Counted from the stretch's first letter, positions 27,695-37,312 are shown. The stretch: 64,000 nt of DNA from Mycobacterium sp. Root135 (GCF_001426545.1 NZ_LMEZ01000007.1:442478-506477), one strand, 5' to 3'. The notes: a model not told the origin generated them from the sequence alone. Made by a program: numbers and translations.

Positions 27695-29484
27695 CCCGCA
27701 TGCGGACGGTCGACGCGGCCGTGAGAATCCTCGAGATCGAAGGCGCGACACAGGCCTTCGGGCTGCCGGGAGCGGCGATCAACCCGTTCTACTCGGCCAT
27801 GCGCGCCCACGGTGGGATCAAGCACATCCTCGCCAGGCACGTGGAGGGCGCCAGCCACATGGCCGAGGGCTACACCCGGGCAGCGGCCGGCAACATCGGC
27901 ATCTGCATCGGTACGTCCGGGCCTGCCGGTACCGACATGATCACCGGGTTGTACTCCGCCTCAGCCGATTCCATCCCCATCCTGGCGATCACCGGCCAGG
28001 CGCCCGTCGCCAGGCTGCACAAGGAGGACTTCCAGGCCGTGGACATCAGCGCCATCGCCGCGCCGGTGACCAAGATGGCGATGACCGTCCTGGAACCCGG
28101 CCAGGTGCCCGGCGCCTTCGCCAAGGCGTTTCACCTGATGCGTTCCGGTCGCCCCGGTCCGGTCCTCATCGACCTGCCCATCGACGTCCAGCTCGCCGAG
28201 ATCGACTTCGACCCCGAGGCCTATCAGCCGCTGCCCCTGTACAAGCCGGCGGCGACCCGCGGCCAGGCGGAGAAGGTGCTCGACATGCTGGTGACCGCCG
28301 AGCGGCCACTCATCGTCGCCGGCGGCGGCATCATCAACGCCGACGCCAGCGATCTGCTCGTCGAGTTGGCCGAGACCCTGGACATCCCCGTGATTCCGAC
28401 CCTGATGGGCTGGGGCACGATCCCCGACGACCACCGGCTTGCAGCCGGGATGGCGGGGTTGCAGACCGCCCACCGCTACGGCAACGCCACCATGCTCGCC
28501 TCGGACTTCGTGCTGGGCATCGGCAACCGCTGGGCCAATCGACACACCGGCGGGCTCGAGACGTACCGCAAGGGAAAGCGATTCGTCCACGTCGACATCG
28601 AGGCCACCCAGATAGGCCGGGTCTTCTCCCCCGACCTCGGCATCGTGTCCGACGCCAAGCCCGCACTCGAGCAGCTGGTGGCAGCCGCCAAGGCGAGGAC
28701 GAGCGCGGGCACCCTGCCGACGTGGACCGGCTGGGTCCAGGATTGCCAGGAGCGCAAGCGGACGATGCACCGCAAGACGCACTTCGACGACGTCCCGATC
28801 AAGCCGCAGCGGGTCTACGAGGAGATGAACCGCGTCTTCGGCCGCGACGCCCGCTACGTCACGGCGATCGGTCTGTCGCAGATCGCAGGCGGTCAGTTCC
28901 TTCAGGTGTTCAAACCACGGAACTGGATCAACTGTGGTCAGGCCGGCCCGCTGGGATGGACCATTCCCGCCGCACTCGGCGTGGTCGCCTCGGACCCGTC
29001 CGCCACCGTGGTCGGACTCTCCGGCGACTACGACTTCCAGTTCCTCATCGAGGAATTGGCCGTCGGCGCCCAGTTCAACCTGCCGTATGTTCACGTCCTG
29101 GTGAACAACTCCTACCTCGGGTTGATCCGGCAGGCGCAGCGCGGGTTCGACATGGACTACTGCGTGTCGTTGGCGTTCGACAACATCAACTCCCAGGAGA
29201 CCGACAGCGACGTGCCCAAGGGCTACGGGGTCGACCACCTGCGGGTCGCGGAAGGGCTGGGCTGCAAGGCCATTCAGGTCGTCGAACCGGGCGACATCGG
29301 CCCGGCACTCGAGCGGGCGCAGCGCCTGGCCCACGAGCACAAGGTGCCCGTGATCGTCGAGATCTTCCTTGAGAAGGTCACCAACATCGCGATGGGAACC
29401 GAACTCGACAACGTCGTCGAATTCAACGATCTCGCCGAAACCCTCTCCGACGCACCGACGGCCGCCGCACTCATGCTCGACTGA
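27691..29484 (+). CDS. gcl: glyoxylate carboligase
   Basis: A 597-residue thiamine-diphosphate enzyme that joins two glyoxylate molecules into tartronate semialdehyde and CO2. The three TPP-enzyme domains are in order: N-terminal ([16 protein letters not shown], where Val takes the place of the usual catalytic Glu in glyoxylate carboligases; here the stretch is [18 protein letters not shown]), a central FAD-type domain, and C-terminal TPP binding with GDYDFQF and [10 protein letters not shown]. The start is a GTG at 27691, overlapping the glxR stop. The operon ends at a strong hairpin. It channels glyoxylate from oxalate or purine breakdown into glycerate. Confidence 0.95.
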   Translation: MTRMRTVDAAVRILEIEGATQAFGLPGAAINPFYSAMRAHGGIKHILARHVEGASHMAEGYTRAAAGNIGICIGTSGPAGTDMITGLYSASADSIPILAITGQAPVARLHKEDFQAVDISAIAAPVTKMAMTVLEPGQVPGAFAKAFHLMRSGRPGPVLIDLPIDVQLAEIDFDPEAYQPLPLYKPAATRGQAEKVLDMLVTAERPLIVAGGGIINADASDLLVELAETLDIPVIPTLMGWGTIPDDHRLAAGMAGLQTAHRYGNATMLASDFVLGIGNRWANRHTGGLETYRKGKRFVHVDIEATQIGRVFSPDLGIVSDAKPALEQLVAAAKARTSAGTLPTWTGWVQDCQERKRTMHRKTHFDDVPIKPQRVYEEMNRVFGRDARYVTAIGLSQIAGGQFLQVFKPRNWINCGQAGPLGWTIPAALGVVASDPSATVVGLSGDYDFQFLIEELAVGAQFNLPYVHVLVNNSYLGLIRQAQRGFDMDYCVSLAFDNINSQETDSDVPKGYGVDHLRVAEGLGCKAIQVVEPGDIGPALERAQRLAHEHKVPVIVEIFLEKVTNIAMGTELDNVVEFNDLAETLSDAPTAAALMLD

Positions 29485-29501
29485 GCCGACAGCGGATCGA
29501 C

Positions 29502-29529
29502 GGGGAGGCGGCTAACCAGCCGCCTCCCC
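29502..29529. terminator. bidirectional terminator, gcl / iclR
   Basis: GGGGAGGCGGCT at 29502-29513 pairs perfectly with AGCCGCCTCCCC at 29518-29529 around an AACC tetraloop. It lies between the convergent gcl and IclR genes and includes the IclR stop codon. Confidence 0.85.
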
Positions 29530-30285
29530 TTCGTATTCCGCTCCCAAGTCGCGGGCCACCCGCTTGAGCAGTGGCGTCACCGTCGTCCCCGACGTCAGCG
29601 TCAGGCGCGACCCCGGTCCCGACACCGAGATCGCCGTCAACGTCGGCGCGTCGGGTACCGGGACCGCGAAGCAGCGGACGCCGATCTCCTGCTCGCCCTC
29701 GTCGACGGCGTAACCACGGACGCGGCTCAGTTCGAGGTCGCGCATGAGCGACGGTGCGGTGGTGTGGGTGTTCGCGCTCGCCGCGGGCATCCCGGTGCGC
29801 TGGAGCAGCGCGAGGATCGCGTCGTCGGGTAGTTGCATCAGCAGCGCCTTGCCGACCCCGGTGGAGTGCAGGTGCACGCGCCGCCCGACCTCGGTGAACA
29901 TCCGCATGGAGTGCGGTGAGGGCACCTGGGCGACGTACACCGCCATGTCGCCGTCGACTACCGCCATGTTCGCGCTCTCACCCGTGCGTTCCACCAGCCC
30001 GGCCAAATGGGGGCGCGACCACGTTCCGATCAAGCGGGCCGCGCTCTCCCCGAGTCGAATAAGCTTGGGGCCCAACGCATAGTGCCGATTGGGCAGCTGC
30101 CGCACATAGCCCAGGTTGAGGAGGGTCCGCACCAGCCGGTGAATCGTCGGTTGGGGCAGACCGGCCCGGGCCGCCAAGTCTCCGAACGCGATGGACGGGC
30201 CCGCGGCCGCGAGGATTTCCAGAAGCTCGAAGGCGCGCTCGACCGATTGAACACCACCCCGCGCCTGCGAAGTCTCCTCGGCCAT
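29512..30285 (-). CDS. IclR family transcriptional regulator
   Basis: A 257-residue IclR-type regulator with an N-terminal winged helix (about residues 12-75, SVERAFELLEILAAAG through AARAGLPQPTIHRLVRTL) and a C-terminal effector domain of about 170 residues. Regulators of this family govern glyoxylate/allantoin genes (AllR, GclR types), and glyoxylate is a plausible effector here because the gene is convergent with gcl. The perfect palindrome ATTCCGCA-T-TGCGGAAT upstream of hyi is a likely target. The ATG at 30285 has a GGGAGGGAGG Shine-Dalgarno region. Confidence 0.88.
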   Translation of the reverse strand: MAEETSQARGGVQSVERAFELLEILAAAGPSIAFGDLAARAGLPQPTIHRLVRTLLNLGYVRQLPNRHYALGPKLIRLGESAARLIGTWSRPHLAGLVERTGESANMAVVDGDMAVYVAQVPSPHSMRMFTEVGRRVHLHSTGVGKALLMQLPDDAILALLQRTGMPAASANTHTTAPSLMRDLELSRVRGYAVDEGEQEIGVRCFAVPVPDAPTLTAISVSGPGSRLTLTSGTTVTPLLKRVARDLGAEYEGEAAG

Positions 30286-30321
30286 TGACAGGCCCTCCCT
30301 CCCCGGCTCGGCTCGTCGGCC

Positions 30322-30338
30322 ATTCCGCTCGGCGGCAC
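30322..30338. promoter_or_regulatory. degenerate IclR-type site upstream of iclR
   Basis: ATTCCGCTCGGCGGCAC keeps ATTCCGC and GCGG of the palindrome found upstream of hyi, with 11-12 of 16 arm positions matching. It is 37 bp upstream of the regulator ATG and could mediate autoregulation. Confidence 0.35.
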
Positions 30339-30388
30339 GCTGGTTTCACGTCGCGACGTTCATTCAACCCCCACGGCCGACGACGCGA

Positions 30389-30421
30389 CCGAGGGGATCA
30401 CCCACGCGGTGATCCCCTCGG
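30389..30421. terminator. hairpin terminator downstream of the OxlT-like gene
   Basis: CCGAGGGGATCACC at 30389-30402 pairs perfectly with GGTGATCCCCTCGG at 30408-30421 (14-bp stem, CACGC loop). It is 18 bp past the stop of the antiporter gene on the minus strand and separates it from the iclR promoter. There is no clear T-run, as is common in mycobacterial terminators. Confidence 0.75.
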
Positions 30422-30438
30422 CCATTCGGCGTCGCCGG

Positions 30439-31827
30439 TCAGTCAGCCGCCGAGGCAGGCACCTTCGCCGACGCCGTCGTCGCGTTCGGCGCGACGGTGG
30501 GTTGCCCGGTTCGGCCCGGCTGCCGCAGGAAGAGCGCGAGGCCGGCGGAGACCAGCGCGCTCGCGGCGGCCAGCCAGTAGGCGCCGCTGTAACCCCAGGC
30601 GTCGATCACGCTGGCGCCGACACCGATGCCCACCACGGACCCCAGCAGCTTGGAGCTGTAGATGAGTCCGTAGTTGCTCGCGTTGTTGTTCTCCCCGAAG
30701 TAGTCCGGAGTCAGCGAGGCGAACATCGGGTAGAAGGCACCACCACCGAATCCCACCAGGAACGCGAAGCACAGGAACGCAATCTCGTTCTGTGCCTCGC
30801 CCGCGTAGAGCAGGCCGACCAGCGCCACCGCCGAGACCAACAGCACGATGAGCAGGGTCTGCTTGCGGCCCAGTCGGTCGGAGATGAAGCCGGTCAAAGT
30901 GCGACCGGTGCCGTTGACGACGGACAGGACACCGGCCGAGGCCGCGGCGATCAGCGGGCCGAAGCCCAGTTCCTTGGCGAAGGGAACCATGTAGCTGATG
31001 CCGAAGAGCGAGACACCCGCACTGATTCCGAGGGAGAGCCACATCAGCGGCAGCATGCCGGTCTTGATGGCCTCCATCGGCGAGTACTGCCGCACCGCAG
31101 GAGGATTGCGCTTGAGGCTGGCCGCGCCCTTCTTGCTGTCGGCCCATTCCACGGGGTCGACGTCGGCGGGCCACCAGTTCTTCGGCGGATCCCTGAAGAA
31201 CATCCCGCAGGCCGCTACGACGATCAGCATGTAGACGCCGACGAGGTCGAGGACCCAGACGTAGGTGCTCGGGTGCAGGGCGTAGCTGAAGATGAAGATG
31301 AACGGAACGGCGCCGTAGGCGAACCCGCCGTTGACGAAACCGGTCTTGCCGCCGCGCCGTTCGGGATACCACTTGCCGACGATGTTGATGCACGTCGCGT
31401 AGACGAGACCAGCGCCGACGCCGCCACAGAGCGCGAAGCCGAGGAAGGCGAACACGATGCTGTCCTGGGTGAGGCTCGTGAAGCCGACCGCCGAGAGCAC
31501 CGCGCCCACGAGCATGGCGGCGCGCGCCGAGACGACGCCCTTCTCACGCAGCTTTCCGGCGGGATAGGCGATCAACGCCTGGAAGAACGCCCAGATGGAG
31601 AGCAGCCAGAACGTCTCACCCATGGTCCAGCCGTGGGCTTCACGGACGGCGGCCTGAGCGGCGCCGTACCCGTACTCGTAGACGCTGACGGCCATCATGG
31701 CAGCCCAGGGCAGCCAGACCATCCAGGCCCTGGACCGTCCCAGTAGCTGGTGGTCGGTCTCCCCGATCCGATAGACGCGGTTGTTGGCGTCGGTGACCTC
31801 GCGATAACTTGCGAGCGTTGAGGACAT
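30439..31827 (-). CDS. OxlT-like MFS transporter (oxalate/formate antiporter family), copy 1
   Basis: A 462-residue major facilitator with 12 predicted helices and the OxlT-family conserved regions KWYPERRGGKTGFVNGGFAYG and DPPKNWWPADVDP. It starts with a cytosolic segment, REVTDANNRVYRIGETDHQLLGRSR, shared by the paralogues at 33988 and 37313. A Lys in the late helix (NYGLIYSSKLLGS) may correspond to the essential Lys355 of OxlT. The family exchanges divalent oxalate for formate or moves related monocarboxylates. It sits alone between iclR and frc, followed by a strong terminator; no GntR-type palindrome is seen in its 294-bp upstream region, so it may be regulated differently from the other two. 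Confidence 0.85.
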   Translation of the reverse strand: MSSTLASYREVTDANNRVYRIGETDHQLLGRSRAWMVWLPWAAMMAVSVYEYGYGAAQAAVREAHGWTMGETFWLLSIWAFFQALIAYPAGKLREKGVVSARAAMLVGAVLSAVGFTSLTQDSIVFAFLGFALCGGVGAGLVYATCINIVGKWYPERRGGKTGFVNGGFAYGAVPFIFIFSYALHPSTYVWVLDLVGVYMLIVVAACGMFFRDPPKNWWPADVDPVEWADSKKGAASLKRNPPAVRQYSPMEAIKTGMLPLMWLSLGISAGVSLFGISYMVPFAKELGFGPLIAAASAGVLSVVNGTGRTLTGFISDRLGRKQTLLIVLLVSAVALVGLLYAGEAQNEIAFLCFAFLVGFGGGAFYPMFASLTPDYFGENNNASNYGLIYSSKLLGSVVGIGVGASVIDAWGYSGAYWLAAASALVSAGLALFLRQPGRTGQPTVAPNATTASAKVPASAAD

Positions 31828-32121
31828 CGTTCATTCTCTTTCTCACGGTGGGTACAGGCTCGCCCCTCGGTGCCGTCTCGCGTTGGGTTTTCGCGACGGA
31901 CATTTCGGGCGGGCCCTTCGTGCACCACGCGGGGGTGGGTCCCCGCGCAGGCGATCAGGCGCGCACGCCAAAGACACGGCGCGGCGTCGCAAACCGTTCG
32001 ACCTCGCGGTCGTAGGCACCAAGCGACTCGTGGCGACCGTTGAAGAAGCACGACACCTGCCGTGCCGGCTAGCCGGTTCAACTCATGGGCACCCTCACCC
32101 TTCGCTCTCGAGTCGGCATCC
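31828..32121. other. intergenic region between frc and OxlT-like gene
   Basis: A 294-bp spacer with no convincing gene. A hairpin with CGCGGGG at 31928-31934 and CCCCGCG at 31941-31947 could end frc transcription. The promoter of the minus-strand antiporter must lie in the last 100 bp, but no clear elements were recognised. Confidence 0.4.
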
Positions 32122-33405
32122 TCAGATGGCTCCGACGCTCCTGAACAGCTCGAGCTGATCCGGTGAATAGCCGAGCTCCGCACAGATCGAGTCCGTGTGC
32201 TCGCCGAGCATCGGGGACCTGACGATGTCGACCGGGGAGTCCGACAGCCGCAGTGGAGAGCCGACGGTCTTGAACGATCCCCGCTCCGGGTGCTCGACGG
32301 TGACGATCGAGCCGAGCTCGGCCAAGGTTTCGTCCTCGATGAGCTCCTTGGTCCCCAGCACGGGACCGCACGGGATGCCGAGGGCGTTGAGTGCCGTCAG
32401 CGCTTGCCATTTGGTGTGTTCCGCTGACCAGTCCTCGATGAGGGCGAAGACCTTGTCCAACTTGTCGAGACGGTCCTCGGGCTTGGCCCAGTCGGGATGG
32501 TCGGCCAGCTCCGGCCGTCCGATGAGAACCGCCAACGGTGCCCACACCTGAGGCTGGATGATGACGTAGATGTAGTCGTTGGGGCCGCCGCCGCTGGTGC
32601 GGACCGCCCATCCGGGCTGTCCGCCACCGGAGGCGTTGCCCGATCGCGGGACCTCGTCGGAGAAGTGCTCGTTCGGGTACTCCGGAAGGGGACCGTGTGC
32701 GAGCCGCTGCTGATCCCGCAGCTTCACCCGGCATAGGTTCAGCACGGCGTCCTGCATCGCCACCTCGACCCGCTGGCCTCGGCCGGTGTTGGTGCGCTGA
32801 TAGAGCGCGGCGAGGATCCCGGTGACCAAGTGAATGCCGGTGCCCGAGTCGCCGATCTGTGCGCCGGTCGCGGTGGGCGGCCCGTGCTCGAAACCCGTGG
32901 TGGCCATCGACCCGCCCATGGCTTGGGCGATGACCTCGTAGGCCTTGAAGTTGAAGTACTTGCCCGGGCCGAATCCCTTGATGGAGGCGTAGATCAACGC
33001 GGGATTGATCTCTTGGAGTCGCTCCCAGGGGAACCCGAAGCGGTCGACGACCCCCGGACCATAGTTCTCGACGAGGATGTCCACGCGTGAGACGAGGTCG
33101 ACGAAGATCTGCTTGCCCTCGTCGCTCTTCATGTTCACGGTGATGCTGCGCTTGTTGCAGTTGAGCATCGTGAAGTAGAGGCTGTCGGCGCCGGGGAGGT
33201 CGCGCAACTGGCTGCGGGTGACGTCGCCGCCCTTGGGCGCCTCCAGCTTGATGACGTCGGCCCCCAGCCAGGCGAGCAGCTGGGTGGCCGACGGCCCGGA
33301 CTGGACGTGGGTCATGTCCAGGACGCGCACTCCCGACAACGCCTTGCCCTCAGGCGATTTCGGTGTCAGAGCCGGATCGTCCACGACAGTGGTGGTCTCA
33401 TTCAT
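32122..33405 (-). CDS. frc: CoA transferase, formyl-CoA:oxalate CoA-transferase-like, copy 1
   Basis: A 427-residue class III (family III) CoA transferase resembling formyl-CoA transferase. The catalytic Asp is Asp186 in QIGDSGTGIHL, the Gln/Gly loop is HVQSGP near residue 33, and SLYFTMLNCNKRSI is strongly conserved. The flexible loop reads SGGGQPGW where Oxalobacter Frc and copy 2 have GGGGQPGW. I favour the ATG at 33405 (AAAGGG nine bases upstream) over the ATG at 33414. It probably activates oxalate to oxalyl-CoA using formyl-CoA or another acyl-CoA. A near-perfect GntR-type palindrome lies upstream and an OxlT-like gene is divergent. A second, closer Frc homologue is at 44246-45502. Confidence 0.88.
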   Translation of the reverse strand: MNETTTVVDDPALTPKSPEGKALSGVRVLDMTHVQSGPSATQLLAWLGADVIKLEAPKGGDVTRSQLRDLPGADSLYFTMLNCNKRSITVNMKSDEGKQIFVDLVSRVDILVENYGPGVVDRFGFPWERLQEINPALIYASIKGFGPGKYFNFKAYEVIAQAMGGSMATTGFEHGPPTATGAQIGDSGTGIHLVTGILAALYQRTNTGRGQRVEVAMQDAVLNLCRVKLRDQQRLAHGPLPEYPNEHFSDEVPRSGNASGGGQPGWAVRTSGGGPNDYIYVIIQPQVWAPLAVLIGRPELADHPDWAKPEDRLDKLDKVFALIEDWSAEHTKWQALTALNALGIPCGPVLGTKELIEDETLAELGSIVTVEHPERGSFKTVGSPLRLSDSPVDIVRSPMLGEHTDSICAELGYSPDQLELFRSVGAI

Positions 33406-33497
33406 GGTCGTCATCCCTTTCCGCGCGTCGGCGTGTGAGCCCTCCGGAACCCGGCGCGTCCATTGAACGAGAGGGACGGTGGAGGCGACTACTCGGA

Positions 33498-33514
33498 TTG
33501 CATACCGTATGCGT
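33498..33514. promoter_or_regulatory. GntR-type operator copy c, upstream of frc
   Basis: TTGCATACCGTATGCGT, matching TTGCATAC-N-GTATGCAA at 14 of 16 arm positions. It is centred about 100 bp upstream of the frc ATG at 33405. Confidence 0.75.
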
Positions 33515-33804
33515 TAGACCAAGAGTCTGTCCCAAGTAACAACATCTGTCTATGTTTCGGCGAGTTTTGCCCCTGGACGGCCACTGCGATGCGGCACTGC
33601 CAAGACCTCCGCCACCGCCTCGGCGCCGGCCCATGCCCAGGCCCGTCGCCCGCCTACGCTCCGGTCCGACGGCGAATCTTCGTCATTGTCAACGGCTTTC
33701 GGGAACCGCATTACAGGTGCTCAGCACGGCTAACTGACGTCGACCGGCGGGGCGTCTCAGGATCTCCAGCAGATTCCCAGGAGAATTCATGGTTGCGCTC
33801 AGAA

Positions 33805-33821
33805 TTGTATGTAGTATACCG
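33805..33821. promoter_or_regulatory. GntR-type operator copy d, upstream of OxlT-like gene
   Basis: TTGTATGTAGTATACCG, a degenerate copy of the palindrome keeping TTG, AT, GTAT and C positions. It lies 66 bp upstream of copy e, suggesting a pair of sites at this promoter. Confidence 0.45.
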
Positions 33822-33870
33822 TCCGGTGTGACCGTAGTCACTATCCCATTCCCGAGTGATTGGTGTTACA

Positions 33871-33887
33871 CATGTACCTGTATGCAA
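33871..33887. promoter_or_regulatory. GntR-type operator copy e, upstream of OxlT-like gene
   Basis: The right arm GTATGCAA (33880-33887) is perfect; the left arm is poorly conserved. It lies 100 bp upstream of the antiporter ATG at 33988. Confidence 0.45.
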
Positions 33888-33987
33888 TATTCAGCAAGCA
33901 TCGAGCGTGGTCAGTGGTGATCCCGCCGAGTCGGCGATCGGCCGAACCCACCACTGCCTCGACATGGAGCCAGGGGGTTCGAGCAGC

Positions 33988-35391
33988 ATGACCACAGCTC
34001 AGCCGGCGTACCGCGAGGTCGTCGATGAAAACGGCCGGGTGTACCGGATCGGCGAAACCGACCGCGACATCCTGGGACGGTCCAGGGTGTGGATGGTGTG
34101 GCTGCCGTGGCTTTCCATGATGGCGATCAGCTCCTCGGAGTACGCGTTCACCTCGGCTGAAGACACGCTGGCCGACGCACACGGCTGGCACGGCTCGCAC
34201 ATCTTCTGGCTGCTGGGCGTCTGGGTGTTCTTCCAGGCAGCGGTCGCCTTCCCGGCGGGCCGACTGCGGGAGAGCGGCAAGCTCTCGGCGCGCGCCGCGA
34301 TGATGTTGGGCGGCGCCGGTTCCCTGATGGGCTACGTGGCGCTCGCCTTCGCGCCCAACGTGTTCTGGGCCTACGTGGGATTCGGCTTCTTCGGCGGTGC
34401 CGCCGCCGGCTTCGTCTACGCCACCTGCGTGAACATGGTCGGCAAGTGGTACCCCGAGCGCAAGGGCGGCAAGACCGGGTTCGTCAACGGCGGGTTCGCC
34501 TACGGGTCGGTGCCCTTCATCTTCATCTTCACCTCCTACATGGACGTCAGCAATTACACCGGGATCCTGTTCGCCACCGGTGTCTTGCTCGCAAGCCTGG
34601 TCGCCGTCAGCGGCTTCTTCTTCAAGGACCCGCCGAAGAACTGGTGGCCTGCGCACGTCGACCCGCTCGGCGCCAGCACCGATCCGCGGATCGCCAGGGC
34701 ACTGCGGAAGAATCCGCCGGCGAAGAAGCAGTACACGCCGATGGAGGCAGTCAAGACCGGCATCCTGCCGCTGATGTGGTTCGTCCTGCTGTGCACCGCA
34801 GGCATCAACATCTTCGGCATCGCCATGCAGGTGCCGTTCGGCAAGGAGATGGGCTTCGCCGGTGGCATCGTGGCGCTGGCGATGAGCCTCAAGGCCATCA
34901 TCAACGGCACCGGCCGCGGCGTCATCGGCTGGATCTCCGACCGGTACGGCCGTCGGGAGACGCTCGTCATCGTCTGCCTCGTGCTCGGAGCGGCCCAGTT
35001 CGCAGTGTTCTTCTCGGGGTCCATCGGCAGCATGCCGCTGTTCCTGCTGGCCTCGATGGTCTCGGGCTTCGGCGGCGGCGCCATCTTCCCGCTGTTCGCG
35101 GCGATGACCGCCGACTACTTCGGAGAGAACAACAACGCGACCAACTACGGCCTGGTCTACAGCTCCAAGGTCATCTCGGGCCTGGTGGGCGCCGGTCTCG
35201 GGTCCGTCGTGGTCAGCAACTGGGGCTACGGCACGGCGTTCGTCATCGCCGGCTCCGTCGGCATCGCCTGTGCCTTCATCACGCTGTTCCTCCGTCAGCC
35301 CAAACTGCCGGTGTCGGAACGAACCACCACGCCGACCGACCAACCGGGAAGCAAGGACCGGGAAGCGACGGCGTCACTCGCGCTGGACTAG
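33988..35391 (+). CDS. OxlT-like MFS transporter (oxalate/formate antiporter family), copy 2
   Basis: A 467-residue 12-helix major facilitator closely related to the protein at 30439: the same N-terminal YREVVDENGRVYRIGETDRD segment, KWYPERKGGKTGFVNGGFAYG, DPPKNWWPAHVDP and the late-helix NYGLVYSSKVISG with its conserved Lys. I chose the ATG at 33988 with CAGGGGG upstream; it gives the same N-terminus as copy 1. It is divergent from frc, with GntR-type sites for both promoters, so it is the best candidate for the main oxalate uptake (oxalate:formate exchange) system. A terminator follows. Confidence 0.87.
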   Translation: MTTAQPAYREVVDENGRVYRIGETDRDILGRSRVWMVWLPWLSMMAISSSEYAFTSAEDTLADAHGWHGSHIFWLLGVWVFFQAAVAFPAGRLRESGKLSARAAMMLGGAGSLMGYVALAFAPNVFWAYVGFGFFGGAAAGFVYATCVNMVGKWYPERKGGKTGFVNGGFAYGSVPFIFIFTSYMDVSNYTGILFATGVLLASLVAVSGFFFKDPPKNWWPAHVDPLGASTDPRIARALRKNPPAKKQYTPMEAVKTGILPLMWFVLLCTAGINIFGIAMQVPFGKEMGFAGGIVALAMSLKAIINGTGRGVIGWISDRYGRRETLVIVCLVLGAAQFAVFFSGSIGSMPLFLLASMVSGFGGGAIFPLFAAMTADYFGENNNATNYGLVYSSKVISGLVGAGLGSVVVSNWGYGTAFVIAGSVGIACAFITLFLRQPKLPVSERTTTPTDQPGSKDREATASLALD

Positions 35392-35424
35392 CACCCGGGT
35401 GGGTACCGGGTAGGAAACAGCGCC

Positions 35425-35464
35425 CCGGGCGCGGCAGAGGCTCCAAGGACTCCGCCGCGCCCGG
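35425..35464 (+). terminator. hairpin terminator after the OxlT-like gene
   Basis: CCGGGCGCGGC at 35425-35435 pairs with GCCGCGCCCGG at 35454-35464 (11-bp stem, 18-base loop), followed by TTT. It starts 34 bp after the antiporter stop. Confidence 0.7.
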
Positions 35465-35532
35465 TTTGGCGTCTCAGGACCGGGGGATTCGGTGCCTGAA
35501 AGATATGTGGCGACGGTCTCGCCACCGGTTCT

Positions 35533-35549
35533 TTGCATACGAAAACCTG
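35533..35549. promoter_or_regulatory. GntR-type operator half-site f, upstream of the GntR gene
   Basis: A perfect left arm TTGCATAC (35533-35540) without a recognisable right arm. It lies 41-57 bp upstream of the gntR ATG and may allow autoregulation. Confidence 0.4.
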
Positions 35550-35589
35550 TAGGATGAGCACCGCCACCACGGTCAAGGAGTCACCCGCC

Positions 35590-36321
35590 ATGTCACACCC
35601 GTTCCCAGCCAGCAAACGCAAGACCTCCTCGCGGTCCGCCATGCTGGCCGACGACTCCTCGCCACGGGTGTTGCGCCCCGCTCCCCTGCGCCAGGCCGTG
35701 TACGACGCCATCATCGAATTGATCGTGCAGGGCACCCTGGAGCGTGGCCGTCACCTCGTCGAGGCAGAACTCGCCGAATACCTCGGGGTGAGCCGCCAGC
35801 CGGTCCGGGAGGCCCTCCAGCGGCTGCAGGCCGACGGCTGGATCGAGCTCCGTCCCGCCCAGGGTGCGTTCGTCCACATTCCCTCCGAGGAGGAGGTAGA
35901 CCAGCTTCTCGCGGTACGCACGGTGCTGGAGACCCACTCGGCGGGCCTGGCCGCCTCACGTGCCACACCCGAGGACGTCAACCGGCTGTGGGAACTGCAG
36001 CAGGACGGCCTGAATGCGTTGGCCGCCAACGACTCCGAGGGACTCGTCGCGGCAAACGCGGCGCTGCACGCCGCGATCACCACACTCGCGGGCAACAAGG
36101 TGTTGGCCGAGCACATCGGTCTCGTCGAACGCAAGTGGCGTTGGTACTACCTGCCCATCGCGCAACCCCGCGGCCAGGACGCGTGGAGTGAGCACGCGGA
36201 GTTGATCACCGCGATCGCCGCGGGCGACGTCACCAGGGCGACCGACATCATGCACCGGCACACCGAGCGGACCCGCGAGGTCTACCACACCGAGCGGATG
36301 GCCAAGGCCGACCAGGATTGA
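35590..36321 (+). CDS. GntR family (FCD) transcriptional regulator
   Basis: A 243-residue GntR regulator with an N-terminal winged helix (about residues 30-95: RQAVYDAIIELIVQG through EYLGVSRQPVREALQRLQADGWIEL) and a helical FCD effector domain (about 105-230) containing the metal-binding pattern of Asp/His residues (VRTVLETHSAG, ANAALHAAI, EHAELITAI, HTERT). FCD regulators typically sense carboxylic acids; oxalate, glyoxylate, formate or a CoA derivative are plausible here. The ATG at 35590 has AAGGAG ten bases upstream. It is the only GntR gene in the island and the natural candidate to bind the repeated TTGCATAC-N-GTATGCAA palindrome. Confidence 0.88.
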   Translation: MSHPFPASKRKTSSRSAMLADDSSPRVLRPAPLRQAVYDAIIELIVQGTLERGRHLVEAELAEYLGVSRQPVREALQRLQADGWIELRPAQGAFVHIPSEEEVDQLLAVRTVLETHSAGLAASRATPEDVNRLWELQQDGLNALAANDSEGLVAANAALHAAITTLAGNKVLAEHIGLVERKWRWYYLPIAQPRGQDAWSEHAELITAIAAGDVTRATDIMHRHTERTREVYHTERMAKADQD

Positions 36322-36328
36322 GCAGGGC

Positions 36329-37195
36329 TCAGCCCGCAGACCGCACCGCAGGCCGATCCGAGCCGGGCACGACGGCGCCGAAGCGCTGCTCCCCCGAGTA
36401 GACATTCATCGTCGTGCCGCGGAGGAAGCCGACCAGCGTCAGCCCCATCTCCCTGGCCAGGTCGACCGCAAGGGACGACGGCGCCGACACCGCCGCCAGC
36501 GCCGGTACGCCGGCCATCACCGCCTTCTGCACCAACTCGAAGGACGCCCGACCGCTCACCATCAGCGTCATGCCCGTCAGCGGAAGGCGACCCTGGCCCA
36601 CCGCCCAGCCGATCACCTTGTCGACCGCGTTGTGGCGACCGACGTCCTCGCGCACGCAGGACAGCGTGCCGTCGGCGTCGAACAGGCCCGCGGCGTGCAG
36701 GCCCCCCGTCCGGTCGAACACGCGCTGGGCGGCGCGCAGCGTGTCCGGCAAGGTCGAGATCGTCGTCGCGCTCAGCCGCACGGGGTCCGCGTCGACCGAC
36801 CACCGGCTGACCGTCCGCACCGCGTCCAGACTGGCCTTTCCGCACACCCCGCACGACGACGTCGTGTAGAAGTTGCGTTCGAGCGACGCGTCGGGAGCGG
36901 GGACGGCGTCGTCGAGGAGTACGTCGACCACGTTGTAGGTGTTGGCTCCCCCGACGGTTGCGCCGGCGCAGTACCGAATCGCGGTGACGTCTTCGGCGGA
37001 CGTCACGACACCCTCACTGACCAGGAAACCGCGGGCCAGATCGAAGTCGTCGCCGGGTGTTCGCATGGTGACCGTCAGGGGTCGGCCTCCGACGCGAATC
37101 TCCAGCGGTTCCTCGGCGGCCAGGCTGTCTGGTCGATGGGCACCGACGCCGTCGTCGAGACGGAGCACCCGGTATCTGCTGGTGACGCGGCCCAT
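36329..37195 (-). CDS. fdhD: formate dehydrogenase accessory sulfurtransferase
   Basis: A 288-residue FdhD protein that passes sulfur from a cysteine desulfurase to the molybdenum cofactor, a step formate dehydrogenases need. The conserved CGVCGK motif ([10 protein letters not shown], about residues 114-119) carries the sulfur-transferring Cys pair; the C-terminal [29 protein letters not shown] and [12 protein letters not shown] segments are typical. It is convergent with gntR (7-bp gap) and divergent from an OxlT-like gene, with a near-perfect GntR-type palindrome in the shared promoter. Confidence 0.94.
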   Translation of the reverse strand: MGRVTSRYRVLRLDDGVGAHRPDSLAAEEPLEIRVGGRPLTVTMRTPGDDFDLARGFLVSEGVVTSAEDVTAIRYCAGATVGGANTYNVVDVLLDDAVPAPDASLERNFYTTSSCGVCGKASLDAVRTVSRWSVDADPVRLSATTISTLPDTLRAAQRVFDRTGGLHAAGLFDADGTLSCVREDVGRHNAVDKVIGWAVGQGRLPLTGMTLMVSGRASFELVQKAVMAGVPALAAVSAPSSLAVDLAREMGLTLVGFLRGTTMNVYSGEQRFGAVVPGSDRPAVRSAG

Positions 37196-37282
37196 GTGAC
37201 GTCCTCTCTTCCAGTTTCACGACGTGGCGTCACGTCGGGTCGGCGCATCCCTGGACACGTGACGCACATCACGTTAATCTAA

Positions 37283-37299
37283 CGGCATACTGTATGCAA
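37283..37299. promoter_or_regulatory. GntR-type operator copy g, between fdhD and OxlT-like gene
   Basis: CGGCATACTGTATGCAA, 14 of 16 arm positions of TTGCATAC-N-GTATGCAA. It ends 13 bp before the OxlT-like ATG at 37313, next to the Shine-Dalgarno sequence, and 88 bp upstream of fdhD, so one bound regulator could act on both promoters. The same 13-bp spacing recurs at copy i. Confidence 0.75.
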
Positions 37300-37312
37300 T
37301 TAGGAGTCAGCC

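Larger units (their letters stand above)
33406..33987. promoter_or_regulatory. frc / OxlT-like divergent regulatory region
   Basis: A 582-bp spacer with no supported gene. It holds three copies of the GntR-type palindrome: one near frc (33498-33514) and two near the antiporter (33805-33821 and 33871-33887, centres 66 bp apart). Between about 33520 and 33800 nothing recognisable was found; a small RNA or a long leader cannot be excluded. Confidence 0.5.

Noticed and set aside
33520-33800. Small coding frames in the frc/OxlT-like spacer
   Set aside because: Candidates are Pro/Arg-rich without a Shine-Dalgarno sequence and show no family features.
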